Assembly: GCA_005223075.1 (NCBI GenBank)
Contig: NJBO01000016.1
Coordinates: 1 to 42,504 of the forward strand
Direction: 5' to 3'
Origin: a candidate division TA06 bacterium B3_TA06
Lineage (GTDB): Bacteria > Hydrothermota > Tepidihabitantia > B3-TA06
Length of the DNA stretch: 42,504 nucleotides
Shown here: piece after piece, positions 30,241-38,619 of the stretch
Layout: each line of letters starts with the position of its first letter
How positions within the stretch are numbered: the stretch's first letter is position 1
The notes under the pieces: generated by a model
What the model was told of the DNA's origin: nothing
The model's database searches: none
What the model saw: only the letters and a program-made list of their open reading frames with translations
Position numbers and translations under genes: made by a program

Positions 30241-31345
30241 TTCGCTCTCCTTTCCGGGTGTGGGTGTTACGGGCGTTGGGAACCCGGCACGAAACCATAC
30301 CCCAAACCGGGGTTTCGATGGTTGGCACTGACCGCACCAGCGCACGCAGGATGCCCCGAACGTCATCAGGCATCTTCTCAAGCAGTCTATCCTTCTCAAG
30401 CGATTTCGCGAACTCCGCTCCATCGGGTTTAGCGAAGAAGCGAAGGTCGGTGAAGCCCATCCTTTCAAGAAGATCCTTGAGACTCACAGGATCGTAGCCG
30501 CGTGCCTCTGAGTATTCACCGTCAACGATCTCTGCCAACGCCTCATCAAATCCAATATTGACCTTTTCAAAGTCCGTAACCGGCATACCTTTTTTCTTGG
30601 AAAGGACAGATTCCATAACCGGCTGTAGCTTGTGGGCGACCTTTCCTTTCATATCAAGCCGCAGCATGTAGCGGCGGTCAACATGGGGTTCTGTGATTCT
30701 TAACTCGTACCACAGCCAGATTTCATCGGTGAAGAATGCCCATGAAGCCTTCTCCCATACGGGACTGAGTTGGTGTGTTACGGGGCGGTCTTCCTCTTCT
30801 ATAGCGACAGGTGATCCTGGCTTGAGCACCCGTTTGACTTCTGCAAGGATGGCTTCAGGATCGCCCATGCATTCCAGGGAGGTGCACAAGGTGGCAGCGT
30901 CGAAGGAGTTATCCTCGAAGGGCAGATTGTTTTCTTCGATCACTTCGAACCGGGTGTTACGGGTGCCGGGGTTTTCCATTCGTTCTGCGATGGCCCGGGC
31001 GGTGGCGATCTCCGAAGGTGACGGATCAACCCCTACCACCTCGTGGCCGTACCGGGCGAGATAAAAGGAGGGAAACCCGAATCCGCAGCCAACGTCAAGG
31101 ACTCGCTGCCTGCCCTGGACCACGTGCGCGAACCACTCGCCCCGGCAACCGGCCATTATTGAACGCTCCCAGTCGTCAGGGTTGAGCTTGCAAGGCTTCC
31201 GATACCAGCCGTCCCAGTCCACACAATCTCGGAAGCGGAACGCCTTGTTGCGAACCAGTCCGCCGGTCTTGCGTGGACGCAGCCTTACCCAGATTTTTTT
31301 CTCCGTCTCGGTTGGTTTAACAACCGGAAAATTTTCTTCGTTCAA
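30224..31345 (-). CDS. Class I SAM-dependent methyltransferase
   Basis: A 373-residue protein with SAM motif I VLDVGCGFGFPSFYLARYG near residue 86, GVDPSPSEIATARAIAERM next, and FDAATLCTSLECMGDPEAIL for motif IV. It has N-terminal (WVRLRPRKTGGLVRNKAFRF) and C-terminal extensions. The substrate is unknown. The start is TTG 31345, chosen because GGAGG lies 7-8 bases upstream. It overlaps the beta-helix gene, so the two are translationally coupled. The nearest promoter is at 31584-31611, about 240 bases upstream, with a tiny open frame between. Confidence 0.8.
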   Translation of the reverse strand: MNEENFPVVKPTETEKKIWVRLRPRKTGGLVRNKAFRFRDCVDWDGWYRKPCKLNPDDWERSIMAGCRGEWFAHVVQGRQRVLDVGCGFGFPSFYLARYGHEVVGVDPSPSEIATARAIAERMENPGTRNTRFEVIEENNLPFEDNSFDAATLCTSLECMGDPEAILAEVKRVLKPGSPVAIEEEDRPVTHQLSPVWEKASWAFFTDEIWLWYELRITEPHVDRRYMLRLDMKGKVAHKLQPVMESVLSKKKGMPVTDFEKVNIGFDEALAEIVDGEYSEARGYDPVSLKDLLERMGFTDLRFFAKPDGAEFAKSLEKDRLLEKMPDDVRGILRALVRSVPTIETPVWGMVSCRVPNARNTHTRKGERSGEQK

Positions 31346-31486
31346 CTCTTTCCTCCAGGTGTTGTCACAAGTAACTCAATTAAGAGACTTACAGTTCCAG
31401 ATTTTATTGGAAACGTATTGGACTAAGGCAGCGTCCCTTAGAACTCCCCCCGAACGCCTGGTTATTTGTGGTCTATCTAGGGTCGG

Positions 31487-31546
31487 CTAGGGTCGGACGA
31501 ACGGAGGGTCGGCCTTCATCCAACTTGCGTTAGTTATGTACAGCAT
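31487..31546 (-). CDS. Candidate 19-residue peptide ORF
   Basis: ATG 31546 follows a perfect AAGGAGGT by 4 bases and lies about 40 bases after a good promoter. The frame MLYITNASWMKADPPFVRP ends in TAG. It may be a leader peptide for the downstream methyltransferase or the 5' stump of a lost gene. GGGTCGGC-type sequence begins at its 3' end. Confidence 0.35.
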   Translation of the reverse strand: MLYITNASWMKADPPFVRP

Positions 31547-31583
31547 CGAAACCTCCTTATGTTTGATCGTTAGCTTCATTATA

Positions 31584-31611
31584 AATATACGCATTCCTCT
31601 AAGGTTGTCAA
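31584..31611 (-). promoter_or_regulatory. Promoter of the small ORF / methyltransferase / beta-helix unit
   Basis: Minus-strand TTGACA (31606-31611), a 16-bp spacer and TATATT (31584-31589). Confidence 0.6.
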
Positions 31612-31637
31612 GTAGCCCCGACAGCCTTCAGATCTTT

Positions 31638-31672
31638 CTGCGATCTTTGCCCTGTGGGCAAAAGGAGCATCA
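31638..31672. repeat. Palindromic repeat, H family (copy h, short form)
   Basis: CTGCGATC-TTTGCCC-tgt-GGGCAAA-AGGAGCATCA. On the minus strand the leading TGA is the stop codon of the cysteine synthase. Confidence 0.65.
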
Positions 31673-32590
31673 ATATAGTCCTTCCACACTGAGATACCGC
31701 TCGCCTGAGTCGGCGAAGACGCAGACGATCAGTTTGCCCTTGTTGTCAGGACGTCTGGCGAGTTCCCGTGCGGCGAAAGCAGTCATGCCTGAAGTGATTC
31801 CGGCAAGTATACCTTCTCTCAATGCAAGCTCCCGGCAGGCGGCAAAGGCGTCTTGCTCAGATACGGTGATTACCTCGTCCAGCAGTTCTCGTTTGAGAAT
31901 CTTTGGCACGAACCCCGGGCTGGTTCCTGCCTGTCGGTGGGGCTTGAATATGCCGGCCGAGATCATAGGTGCTATCTCCGGCTCCACTCCCACGACCTTA
32001 AAGGACGGCTTGCGCGGCTTTATCACCTGGGCCGTGCCCATAAGCGTCCCGGTGGTGCCGAGGCCTGCCACCAGGATGTCTATCCTGCCGTCGGTGTCGC
32101 GCCAGAGTTCCTCTGCGGTGGTCTCGGAGTGTGCACGGGGGTTCGCGGGGTTTGCATGTTGCTCGATGTAGAAGGAGTTGGGAATCTTCTTGAGTAATTG
32201 AAGCGCCCTTTCCTTGGCTCCTTTTGTCCCCTTGCTGGCCGGGGTAAGCTCGAGTTGTGCTCCTAATGCCCGCAGCAGTTGTTTGCGTTCCTGTGATTGG
32301 ATCTCGGACATGCAGATCGTAAGCCTGTAGCCTTTTATTGCACAGATAAACGCCAATGCCAGCCCGGTGTTTCCAGATGTGGCCTCGATTATGGTGCTAT
32401 CTTTATTGATCTTTCCTTCCTGCTCTGCCGCGGCGATCATGTAGGATACCGGCCGGTCCTTGACGCTGTATGGATTAAACATCTCCAGCTTGGCGGCAAT
32501 GGCGGCATCGAGGCCTGCACCGAACTTCTTCAGATATACAATTGGGGTGTCCCCTATAAGATCAAGGATATTCTCTTTAATGTTCACCAC
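31670..32590 (-). CDS. cysK: Cysteine synthase (O-acetylserine sulfhydrylase)
   Basis: A 306-residue PLP enzyme. The Schiff-base lysine is Lys44 in NPYSVKDRP, the substrate loop is EATSGNTGLALA (71-76 TSGNTG), and the PLP phosphate-binding loop is GLGTTGTLMGT. The C-terminal catalytic serine region is FADSGERYLS. It makes cysteine from O-acetylserine and sulfide; CysK and CysM cannot be separated safely here. The start is GTG 32590 or the next GTG at 32587, both just after GGTGGAG. It lies 51 bases downstream of subtilase 2 and may share its transcript. The stop codon is inside an H-family palindrome. Confidence 0.88.
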   Translation of the reverse strand: MVNIKENILDLIGDTPIVYLKKFGAGLDAAIAAKLEMFNPYSVKDRPVSYMIAAAEQEGKINKDSTIIEATSGNTGLALAFICAIKGYRLTICMSEIQSQERKQLLRALGAQLELTPASKGTKGAKERALQLLKKIPNSFYIEQHANPANPRAHSETTAEELWRDTDGRIDILVAGLGTTGTLMGTAQVIKPRKPSFKVVGVEPEIAPMISAGIFKPHRQAGTSPGFVPKILKRELLDEVITVSEQDAFAACRELALREGILAGITSGMTAFAARELARRPDNKGKLIVCVFADSGERYLSVEGLY

Positions 32591-32641
32591 TCCACCTTCG
32601 GGTACACCTGTTCTTCGGGGTCCCCGGTCATTAGAAGGTAA

Positions 32642-34138
32642 TTAGTGTAGATAAACGAACCTTCCCGATCCGGCCCCAACGGCGGTCCTAAGCTCCCAGA
32701 AGTAGACGCCTGAGGAGACTCCTGCATCGCATTCGATTCGTCCTCCTGGGGGTATCTCCCCGTCGTTTGAGTAAACTTCCCGTCCCGCGGCGTTAAAGAT
32801 GCGAAGGGTGTAATTTCTCAACTCAGAGACGCGGTAAGCGAAGCTGATTCGACCTTTTTGGATTTCAGCGCAGCGAATCTTTAAACTGTTTCCCCTGTCC
32901 TCAGCAACCTCAACCACGTCGAGCGCGACCCGTGAGTTTATCCTCAGCTCATGGCTAAAAGGGATGGTGTCTGCCGAGGCGATCATCTTGTCCCATACGT
33001 CTTGATTGGTGTATTCAAGATATACGCTCGCGATCAAAGCCGCCAGACCCGCGACCTGGGGGCAGGCCATCGAGGTTCCGTCGCGCCACCCGTAGTAGCC
33101 GCCCTTCTCGGTCGAGAGGATACCCTCGTAGCCCCCACCCGGCGCAAATATCGCCACGCTCTCCCCGTAGTTTGAGAACTGCCACCTTGAATCCCCGGAT
33201 GTGGTGGCTCCAACAGAGGCAACGTGCTCGTAGGCGGCAGGGTAATCCGATCTTTCTTCCCTTTTGTTGCCTGCTGCCGCGCACAAGAAAAGCCCCTGGC
33301 CCCACGCGTAGTTCACCGCGTCCTCGAGCACCTGAGAATGGGTTCCGCCCAGGCTCATATTGACGACATCTGCGCCGTTGTCCGCCGCATAGATAATCCC
33401 CTGGGCAAGATCCGCGTTCGTATAATCCCCGCCGCTGTCGGCAACCTTTAAGGGCATGATCGAGGCGTTCCCGGCCATCCCGGCTATCCCCTTGGAGTTG
33501 TCGATCTTTGCCGCGGCGATTCCCGACACGTGGGTCCCGTGCCCGTAGTCATCCTCGATATCGCTGGTGTCATCAACGAAGTTATATCCAGGCACGAGGT
33601 TGGCCTGTAAATCCTCATGGTCAGTGTCAGCGCCGGTGTCAAGTATCGCAATAACTACGCCTTCACCAGTTGTAAGGTTCCATGCCCAGTCGGTTTCGGT
33701 GATTATCTTGTCCCACTGCTGCGGAAACATCGGGTCGTTTGGGGTGTAGGGATGATGAAACGTGTCCGGCAGGATTGGGGTTGCGTCCGATCGGGATTCT
33801 GCAAACTCGATGTGTTGGAGAAGGTTCGGTTCGACGAACTCCACGCCGGACAGGTCCTCTAATCTGTGGAGCAGATTTTCAGTTCGCTCGCTGTCTTGAG
33901 CCGACGCGAGCCAGTAGCATCCAAATCGTTCAATAACCTTTGCCGATGGGTTGGGATAGGTGATCAGCGGGCGAAGCTCAAGATCATGATCGGGGGCGAA
34001 GTTGTGCAGCGCCTGTGCGTCTTGCGTCTTTACTATGAACTCGTTGCAGGATTCCTCTCCATAAAGAGCCGATTGAGCCAGCAGAGCAAGTATCACCGCT
34101 CCTGCCAGCATCCCACGGAGAACTGTCCACCTGCTCAT
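32642..34138 (-). CDS. Secreted subtilisin-like protease 2 with C-terminal sorting-like tail
   Basis: A 498-residue paralogue of the proteases at 16660 and 40885. Signal peptide ending near ALYG, then a prodomain with CNEFIVKTQDAQAL and LITYPNPSAKV. The S8 triad is Asp in VIAILDTGADTDHEDL, His in YGHGTHVSGIAAAK and Ser in GTSMACPQVAGLAALI. The C-terminal tail contains FNAAGREVYS, SSGVYFWELR and GRFVYLH, as in type IX cargo. The triad is intact and the motif spacing is normal. It has its own promoter at 34161-34188 and an AAGGAGG site. Confidence 0.88.
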   Translation of the reverse strand: MSRWTVLRGMLAGAVILALLAQSALYGEESCNEFIVKTQDAQALHNFAPDHDLELRPLITYPNPSAKVIERFGCYWLASAQDSERTENLLHRLEDLSGVEFVEPNLLQHIEFAESRSDATPILPDTFHHPYTPNDPMFPQQWDKIITETDWAWNLTTGEGVVIAILDTGADTDHEDLQANLVPGYNFVDDTSDIEDDYGHGTHVSGIAAAKIDNSKGIAGMAGNASIMPLKVADSGGDYTNADLAQGIIYAADNGADVVNMSLGGTHSQVLEDAVNYAWGQGLFLCAAAGNKREERSDYPAAYEHVASVGATTSGDSRWQFSNYGESVAIFAPGGGYEGILSTEKGGYYGWRDGTSMACPQVAGLAALIASVYLEYTNQDVWDKMIASADTIPFSHELRINSRVALDVVEVAEDRGNSLKIRCAEIQKGRISFAYRVSELRNYTLRIFNAAGREVYSNDGEIPPGGRIECDAGVSSGVYFWELRTAVGAGSGRFVYLH

Positions 34139-34160
34139 CTTGCCTCCTTAGTCCGTGTTG

Positions 34161-34188
34161 ACTATATCGGTATTCCAGGCGCTGTCAA
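34161..34188 (-). promoter_or_regulatory. Promoter of subtilase 2
   Basis: Minus-strand TTGACA (34183-34188), a 16-bp spacer and TATAGT (34161-34166). Confidence 0.7.
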
Positions 34189-34253
34189 GAGGCGGCCCGT
34201 AACACTGCCCGCCTTATGTCCTTCGGTTGGCGACCGGCCCGGATGAACTTTTA

Positions 34254-34511
34254 CTAAGGGCCTGCGCCTGCGTTTCGGAGAAGGGAGAAGACCTCGGGCA
34301 GGGTGGGCACCTTGCCTTCGATAACCTTTTCCCCGTTGATGAACACCGCCGGGGTAAACATCACCCCCCGGTTTATCATCTCATTCATGTCGGTGATATG
34401 CTGCACATCGGCGGCGATTCCCATCTCGCTCAATGCCCGCATGAATAACTCCTGGGTTTTGCGGCACTTTGCACATCCCGCCCCGAATACCTCTATCTTA
34501 AGATCAGACAT
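34254..34511 (-). CDS. Small thioredoxin-fold redox protein (TM0996-like), copy 2
   Basis: An 85-residue protein with a CxxC (GAGCAKCRKTQELF) and the cis-proline TPAVFING. This is the TM0996/MTH895 type of minimal thioredoxin or glutaredoxin. It is a close paralogue of the protein at 37661. AAAGGAGACGG precedes the ATG. It is the last gene of the ars-redox cluster, separated from ccdA by 227 bases of palindromic repeats, so co-transcription is likely but not certain. Confidence 0.85.
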   Translation of the reverse strand: MSDLKIEVFGAGCAKCRKTQELFMRALSEMGIAADVQHITDMNEMINRGVMFTPAVFINGEKVIEGKVPTLPEVFSLLRNAGAGP

Positions 34512-34548
34512 ATCCGTCTCCTTTAAGATTATCGGTTTAGTCTAAACT

Positions 34549-34700
34549 CCCCTCCCTTGATGGGAGGGGGTAGGGGGAGGGTGATTCATGATAAAGAAAA
34601 GAACTAATCCTCGTTTGGAGCTCACGCGACACGATGAAGCTACAACGTAGGGTGTAATTCACCCCCACCCTAACCCTCCCCCATCGAGGGGGAGGGAATT
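34549..34700. repeat. CCCTCCC-type palindromes, cluster 3
   Basis: CCCCTCCC-ttgat-GGGAGGGG (34549-34569) and CCCTCCCCC-atcga-GGGGGAGGG (about 34674-34696), flanking some 100 bases with no gene. This is the only gap inside the ars-redox cluster. Confidence 0.65.
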
Positions 34701-34738
34701 CTCAAATCTCGCTCCTTTTCCAAAAAGACCACGCAGCT

Positions 34739-35431
34739 CTAAACACCCAGATAGATGAAATAAAGCCCCACTCCGAACAGCAGTATCCCGGCCACGAGCT
34801 TGATGATCCGGTTGACCCTCTCGGTTTTTTCTGATGAGATGAGCTTCTGGGCGAACGCGGTGGATACCCCGGCGGCGAACACCAGCACCCAGTGGCCAAC
34901 AGCGTATGTCAATAAAAGCCCCATCCCGTAGGGGATGTTCTTGGTGGTGGCGGCAAAGGCAAGGATAAGGGCAAGTATCGGGGCAGCACACGGCGAGGAG
35001 GCGATTCCGAAGAGAAATCCCAATAGCAAAGCGCCCCAGATCCCGGTTTTTTTGACCTTTATCCGCTTTAGCCAGGGAAGCTCGAACTTCAAAAGACCGA
35101 CGAGGTTAAGTCCAACAAGGAACGCGGCACCGGCAAGGATAAAATACCACACCCTTCCTTGAAGGCCAAAAAGACCGCCCACGTAGGCGGCGATACCGCC
35201 CAGAATCACGAAGGTCGCGGTAAGTCCGAGCATGAACATGAGGCTGTAGAAGATAGCCTTCCGGGTGGAACCCTCGGCGTAGCCTCCAACATAGCCGATG
35301 GAGAGGGGTATCAGAGCCAGCACGCAGGGACTGGTGGAGGAAATGATACCTCCGATGAACACACCAAGGAATGCCAGTGCGGGCGCGTTATTTATCCACT
35401 GCTCGACGTTGCCAAGCAATCCTTCCATCAA
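34739..35431 (-). CDS. ccdA: CcdA/DsbD-type membrane thiol electron carrier
   Basis: A 230-residue protein with about six membrane segments and the two redox cysteines in TSPCVLALIPLSIGY (Cys36) and ASSPCAAPILAL (near residue 154). This is the CcdA/DsbD transmembrane family, which carries reducing power from cytoplasmic thioredoxin to extracytoplasmic thiol proteins. It overlaps the stop of the SurA-thioredoxin fusion gene by 4 bases (ATGA), so that fusion is its likely outside partner. It belongs to the ArsR-headed cluster. Confidence 0.88.
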   Translation of the reverse strand: MMEGLLGNVEQWINNAPALAFLGVFIGGIISSTSPCVLALIPLSIGYVGGYAEGSTRKAIFYSLMFMLGLTATFVILGGIAAYVGGLFGLQGRVWYFILAGAAFLVGLNLVGLLKFELPWLKRIKVKKTGIWGALLLGFLFGIASSPCAAPILALILAFAATTKNIPYGMGLLLTYAVGHWVLVFAAGVSTAFAQKLISSEKTERVNRIIKLVAGILLFGVGLYFIYLGV

Positions 35432-36396
35432 TCAACACCCATGGAGTTAAACTGAGTGATAATCTCTTCTTTGCCCATGAATCCCACGTGGCGCGCAACC
35501 TCGCTGCCCTGCGCGTCGTAGAATATCTGGGTGGGGATGACCCGGATGCCTATCGACCGGGTAAGCTCCATGTGCTCGTCTATGTCTATGATAAGCACCT
35601 CTGCCCTGCCCGCATACTCCTTCTTGAGTGCCGTAAGTATGGGCAGCATCTTCTTGCATGGTATGCAGGTTCCTCTGCCGAAGTCTGCAAGCACCGGACG
35701 TCCGGTTACCAGTGCGCGATTCAGGGGATCGTCCGCGGTGTGACGGGCAAGCCACTGCTTGTTCCATGAGATCTGAGCCGACGCCATCAAGGAGGAGATA
35801 AGATCATCCATCGCCTTGGTCTTCTTTTGATTTCCCAGGAAGGTCTCGATGTTGCCTCTGACCTGCTCAAGGCTCGCCCCCTGCATCTCGGCCTTGTGCT
35901 CGTTGTAGTAAGCCTCAATCTCTGCGTCCGAAACGGTAACCGATGAGGTCACCTGACGCTGGAGCGCGGTGATGAGGTCGTCTGCGGCCTTTTCATCGCG
36001 GCTGCCCATGCCCCTCCGTTCGGCTTCCGCAACCAGAAGCTCCTCGGTAACCAATTGATCCAGAAACCCCTTGGGGTGCTTGCGAACGGTCTCCTGTGCT
36101 TCGGTCATCAATTTACCCAGCCGGGCGTTGAAATCCGCCTCGGTTATCTTGTGACCGCTGACCATCACCAGATAGTCCGGCTCCGGCTCCAGAGCTACCG
36201 CAACCACCTCGCCGGTCATGGAGTCGGTTTGAACCAGGGTATCGGATGGCTCCTGAGCGGTTGCCTCCTGAGCAAGGGTGTCGACACCAGACTGCGCTGC
36301 TCGTTGCTTATTCCTGTTCTTGATGAGAACCACTGCCACCACCGCCGCGGCCAACGCGGCGAGGACCACTATGAGGATTATGGTATTCTTCTTCAT
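35428..36396 (-). CDS. Membrane-anchored SurA N-domain / thioredoxin fusion
   Basis: A 322-residue protein with an N-terminal membrane anchor (IILIVVLAALAAAVVAVVLI). A linker rich in A, Q, E and T follows, then a helical domain like the chaperone part of SurA/PpiC (VSGHKITEADFNARL ... GFLDQLVTEELLVAEAERRG ... SDAEIEAYYNEHKAEM) to about residue 210. The C-terminal domain is a thioredoxin with CIPC (244-247) and the cis-proline VIPTQIF. The prolyl isomerase domain is absent. It should work outside the cytoplasm as a thiol reductase with a substrate-binding arm, reduced by the CcdA encoded next to it. Confidence 0.85.
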   Translation of the reverse strand: MKKNTIILIVVLAALAAAVVAVVLIKNRNKQRAAQSGVDTLAQEATAQEPSDTLVQTDSMTGEVVAVALEPEPDYLVMVSGHKITEADFNARLGKLMTEAQETVRKHPKGFLDQLVTEELLVAEAERRGMGSRDEKAADDLITALQRQVTSSVTVSDAEIEAYYNEHKAEMQGASLEQVRGNIETFLGNQKKTKAMDDLISSLMASAQISWNKQWLARHTADDPLNRALVTGRPVLADFGRGTCIPCKKMLPILTALKKEYAGRAEVLIIDIDEHMELTRSIGIRVIPTQIFYDAQGSEVARHVGFMGKEEIITQFNSMGVD

Positions 36397-36460
36397 CTCG
36401 TCTCCTCCTTACCCCTCATGGGGCGAATAAGGGTTATAGCGATTAAAACAAATCCTTGCA

Positions 36461-37651
36461 CTAGGCGCTTCTTGTAAACCAGCTTTTTGTGGCAAGTGAA
36501 ATCTTTACCAAGAGAAGCATCACCGGAACCTCGATAAGCACGCCCACAACCGTAGCAAGTGCTGCTCCTGAAGAAAGTCCAAATAACATCGTTGCAGTGG
36601 CGATGGCTACCTCGAAGTGGTTTGAGGCACCGATCATGGCCGAGGGAGCTGCGTCCTCGTATTTCAATTTGAGAAGCTTCGCCAGGCCGTAGCCCAGCCA
36701 GAAGATGAGGTTGGTCTGGATAAAAAGGGGTATGGCGATCCAGAGAATGGTGAGGGGGTTGGTGAGGATGACATCACCCTTGAAGCTGAAGAGAAGCACG
36801 AGGGTAACGAGGAGCGCAGTGATGGTTATCGGGGTGAGCACCGGCACGAACCGGGCGTTGAACCAGTCCTCCCCCTTGAGCCGGAGGATCAGCTTGCGGG
36901 ACGCATAGCCTGCCGCCAGGGGCAGCGCCACGTAGATCCCCACCGAGAGCAAGAGTGCCTGCCAGGGGATGGGAAGACGCCCAACACCCAAAAGGAACCC
37001 ACCTAAAGGTCCATAGAGTGCAAGCATGGTTAACGAGTTGATGGCCACCATCACCAACGTGTGGGCGTCGTTTCCCTTGGCCAGATACCCCCACACCAGC
37101 ACCATCGCGGTGCACGGAGCGATGCCCAGCAGTATAGCCCCGGCAAGGTAGCTTCGCCACAATGGGACGGCAAGCATCCTGACCCCGTCCACCAGCACAA
37201 CCGTACCCGCGCCGTGGGCGGCACCGACCGGCAGGTTGAGTCCCAGAGGCATCTTCACGTAATCAATGGCATCGGGACCGATAAGCCCGCGGAAGATAAC
37301 CCCCAGGAACAGGATGGCGATTGCGTACATGGTGAAAGGCTTTATCGCCCAGTTGATGAACAACGTGAGCCCGACAGGCTTCAGGTTCTTGCCTGCCGCA
37401 AGCACCTTCCCGAAGTCTATCTTAACCATGATGGGATACATCATAAAGAAGAGACAGATCGCAATGGGTATGGATACCACCGGCGCCCCGTTCACGTTTA
37501 TCGAGAGTCCGTCAAGGAAGGATGCCGCACTGGGTGCTAACTTGCCAAGGCCGATGCCTGCCACGATGCAGAGCAAAACCCAGACGGTCAGATAGCGCTC
37601 GAAGAACCCCAAGCCTTTAGGCTTCTTATCAATAAACGCTTTGCTCTGCAT
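36461..37651 (-). CDS. acr3: Arsenite efflux transporter Acr3
   Basis: A 396-residue protein of the BART superfamily with about ten membrane segments and the family hallmark [15 protein letters not shown], where Cys180 is the conserved essential cysteine. The N-terminus [22 protein letters not shown] and [13 protein letters not shown] also match Acr3. It exports arsenite using the proton gradient. The loop before the cysteine (about residues 122-168) looks some 30 residues longer than I expect for the family. It starts 9 bases after a CxxC redox protein and lies in the ArsR-headed cluster. Confidence 0.92.
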   Translation of the reverse strand: MQSKAFIDKKPKGLGFFERYLTVWVLLCIVAGIGLGKLAPSAASFLDGLSINVNGAPVVSIPIAICLFFMMYPIMVKIDFGKVLAAGKNLKPVGLTLFINWAIKPFTMYAIAILFLGVIFRGLIGPDAIDYVKMPLGLNLPVGAAHGAGTVVLVDGVRMLAVPLWRSYLAGAILLGIAPCTAMVLVWGYLAKGNDAHTLVMVAINSLTMLALYGPLGGFLLGVGRLPIPWQALLLSVGIYVALPLAAGYASRKLILRLKGEDWFNARFVPVLTPITITALLVTLVLLFSFKGDVILTNPLTILWIAIPLFIQTNLIFWLGYGLAKLLKLKYEDAAPSAMIGASNHFEVAIATATMLFGLSSGAALATVVGVLIEVPVMLLLVKISLATKSWFTRSA

Positions 37652-37660
37652 GAGGAACGG

Positions 37661-37912
37661 TTACTCCAGGTTCTGCTTGATTAACTTCTTAACCTCCGGC
37701 ATGGTGGGCACCTTGCCTTCGATTACTTTGTCGCCGTTGATGAACACAGCAGGGGTGGACATAATGCCGCGCTTGACCATCTCGTCCACGTCGGATATGT
37801 GCCTCAGGTCGGCTGGAAGGTTCATCTCACTGAGGGCGCGCATAAAAAGCTCCTGCGTGTTCATGCACTTGGGGCATCCTGGCCCGAATATCTCTATCTT
37901 GAGGTTCGACAT
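37661..37912 (-). CDS. Small thioredoxin-fold redox protein (TM0996-like), copy 1
   Basis: An 83-residue protein with CxxC (FGPGCPKCMNTQELF) and the cis-proline block STPAVFINGDKVIEGKVP, almost the same as the protein at 34254. The start is ATG 37912 with AAAGGAGAG upstream; the longer frame to 37981 overlaps the ferredoxin gene. It sits directly before acr3. By position it may reduce arsenic species or a protein disulfide for the pump system. Confidence 0.88.
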   Translation of the reverse strand: MSNLKIEIFGPGCPKCMNTQELFMRALSEMNLPADLRHISDVDEMVKRGIMSTPAVFINGDKVIEGKVPTMPEVKKLIKQNLE

Positions 37913-37931
37913 CTTCTCTCCTTTCTGGGTG

Positions 37932-38204
37932 TTATGAGGCCTGTGCCCGAAGCCTGCGTATCGTCTCGCGCAACTCCGCAAGGCTCATAAAGGAGATCGC
38001 CTCACCCGAACAGAGGTTGACGCAAGCACTGCACCCTAGAACGCAGTTGTGAAGGTTTTCGACAACAGGTCTATTGGAAGCCTCATCCCAGACAAAAACC
38101 TCGTTCTTGCAGAAGTTATAGCATTCCTGGCAGCTCGTGCATTTCTCGTAGTCAATGCTTGGATGCCAGGGGATCTTCTCCCTTGGGATATCGCCAAATC
38201 CCAT
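37932..38204 (-). CDS. Two-cluster 4Fe-4S ferredoxin-like protein
   Basis: A 90-residue protein with two cysteine sets, CTSCQECYNFC and CVLGCSACVNLC, fitting two [4Fe-4S] clusters; the second set has CxxxCxxC spacing. It would carry electrons at low potential. The start ATG 38204 follows the HdrA-like gene by 13 bases. In this operon it is a likely electron donor or acceptor for the HdrA-like protein and the CxxC redox proteins. Confidence 0.85.
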   Translation of the reverse strand: MGFGDIPREKIPWHPSIDYEKCTSCQECYNFCKNEVFVWDEASNRPVVENLHNCVLGCSACVNLCSGEAISFMSLAELRETIRRLRAQAS

Positions 38205-38217
38205 CTCTGATGCTCCT

Positions 38218-38586
38218 TTAGGTCTTTGGGCTCAAGCCTTCAAAGGCTTCAGTTACCCTCTTCATCGCCTCTTCGGTGGTCATGTTGCGAAGGTCAAGGG
38301 CAACCACCTGCTTGGCAAAATCTATCCCTTTCTTCTCAAACGGGTCGCGGAACATCTTCTTCTGCATCCTTGGATCACAGCCGCCGATTACATAGGTAAC
38401 CCCTGGCTTCAGGACCTCTTCAAGGAAGCGGTCGCCGTCATCAACGCAGAGCTGCGGATGAATGACAGCATATTCCGACTCCAGCTCGTTGCGCACGTAG
38501 TTCAAAAGCTTCCAGAAGTTCATGTCCTTGAAACCGGGGCACTCACCGGTGCAGTTGCACATTATAAATCTGGGCTTTTCGCTCAT
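38218..38586 (-). CDS. HdrA N-terminal-like cysteine protein
   Basis: A 122-residue protein. FIMCNCTGECPG at the start, HPQLCVDDGDRF in the middle and VIGGCDPRMQKKMF near residue 75 resemble the N-terminal domain of heterodisulfide reductase subunit A (C-x-C-x-G, then C-x-D, then A/G-C-x-P-R-M). The flavin and ferredoxin domains of full HdrA are absent. Stand-alone proteins of this kind are predicted iron-sulfur or thiol-binding electron-transfer modules. It lies between arsR and the ferredoxin gene. A GAAAGGAGAGAAG site precedes the ATG. The exact role is inference from position. Confidence 0.7.
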   Translation of the reverse strand: MSEKPRFIMCNCTGECPGFKDMNFWKLLNYVRNELESEYAVIHPQLCVDDGDRFLEEVLKPGVTYVIGGCDPRMQKKMFRDPFEKKGIDFAKQVVALDLRNMTTEEAMKRVTEAFEGLSPKT

Positions 38587-38619
38587 CTTACTTCTCTCCT
38601 TTCTTTTCTTTAACGAAGT

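Noticed and set aside
30241-30468. Long N-terminus of the beta-helix protein
   Set aside because: It overlaps the methyltransferase gene in another frame and has no signal-peptide character. GTG 30240 has a ribosome site and is followed by the membrane segment.
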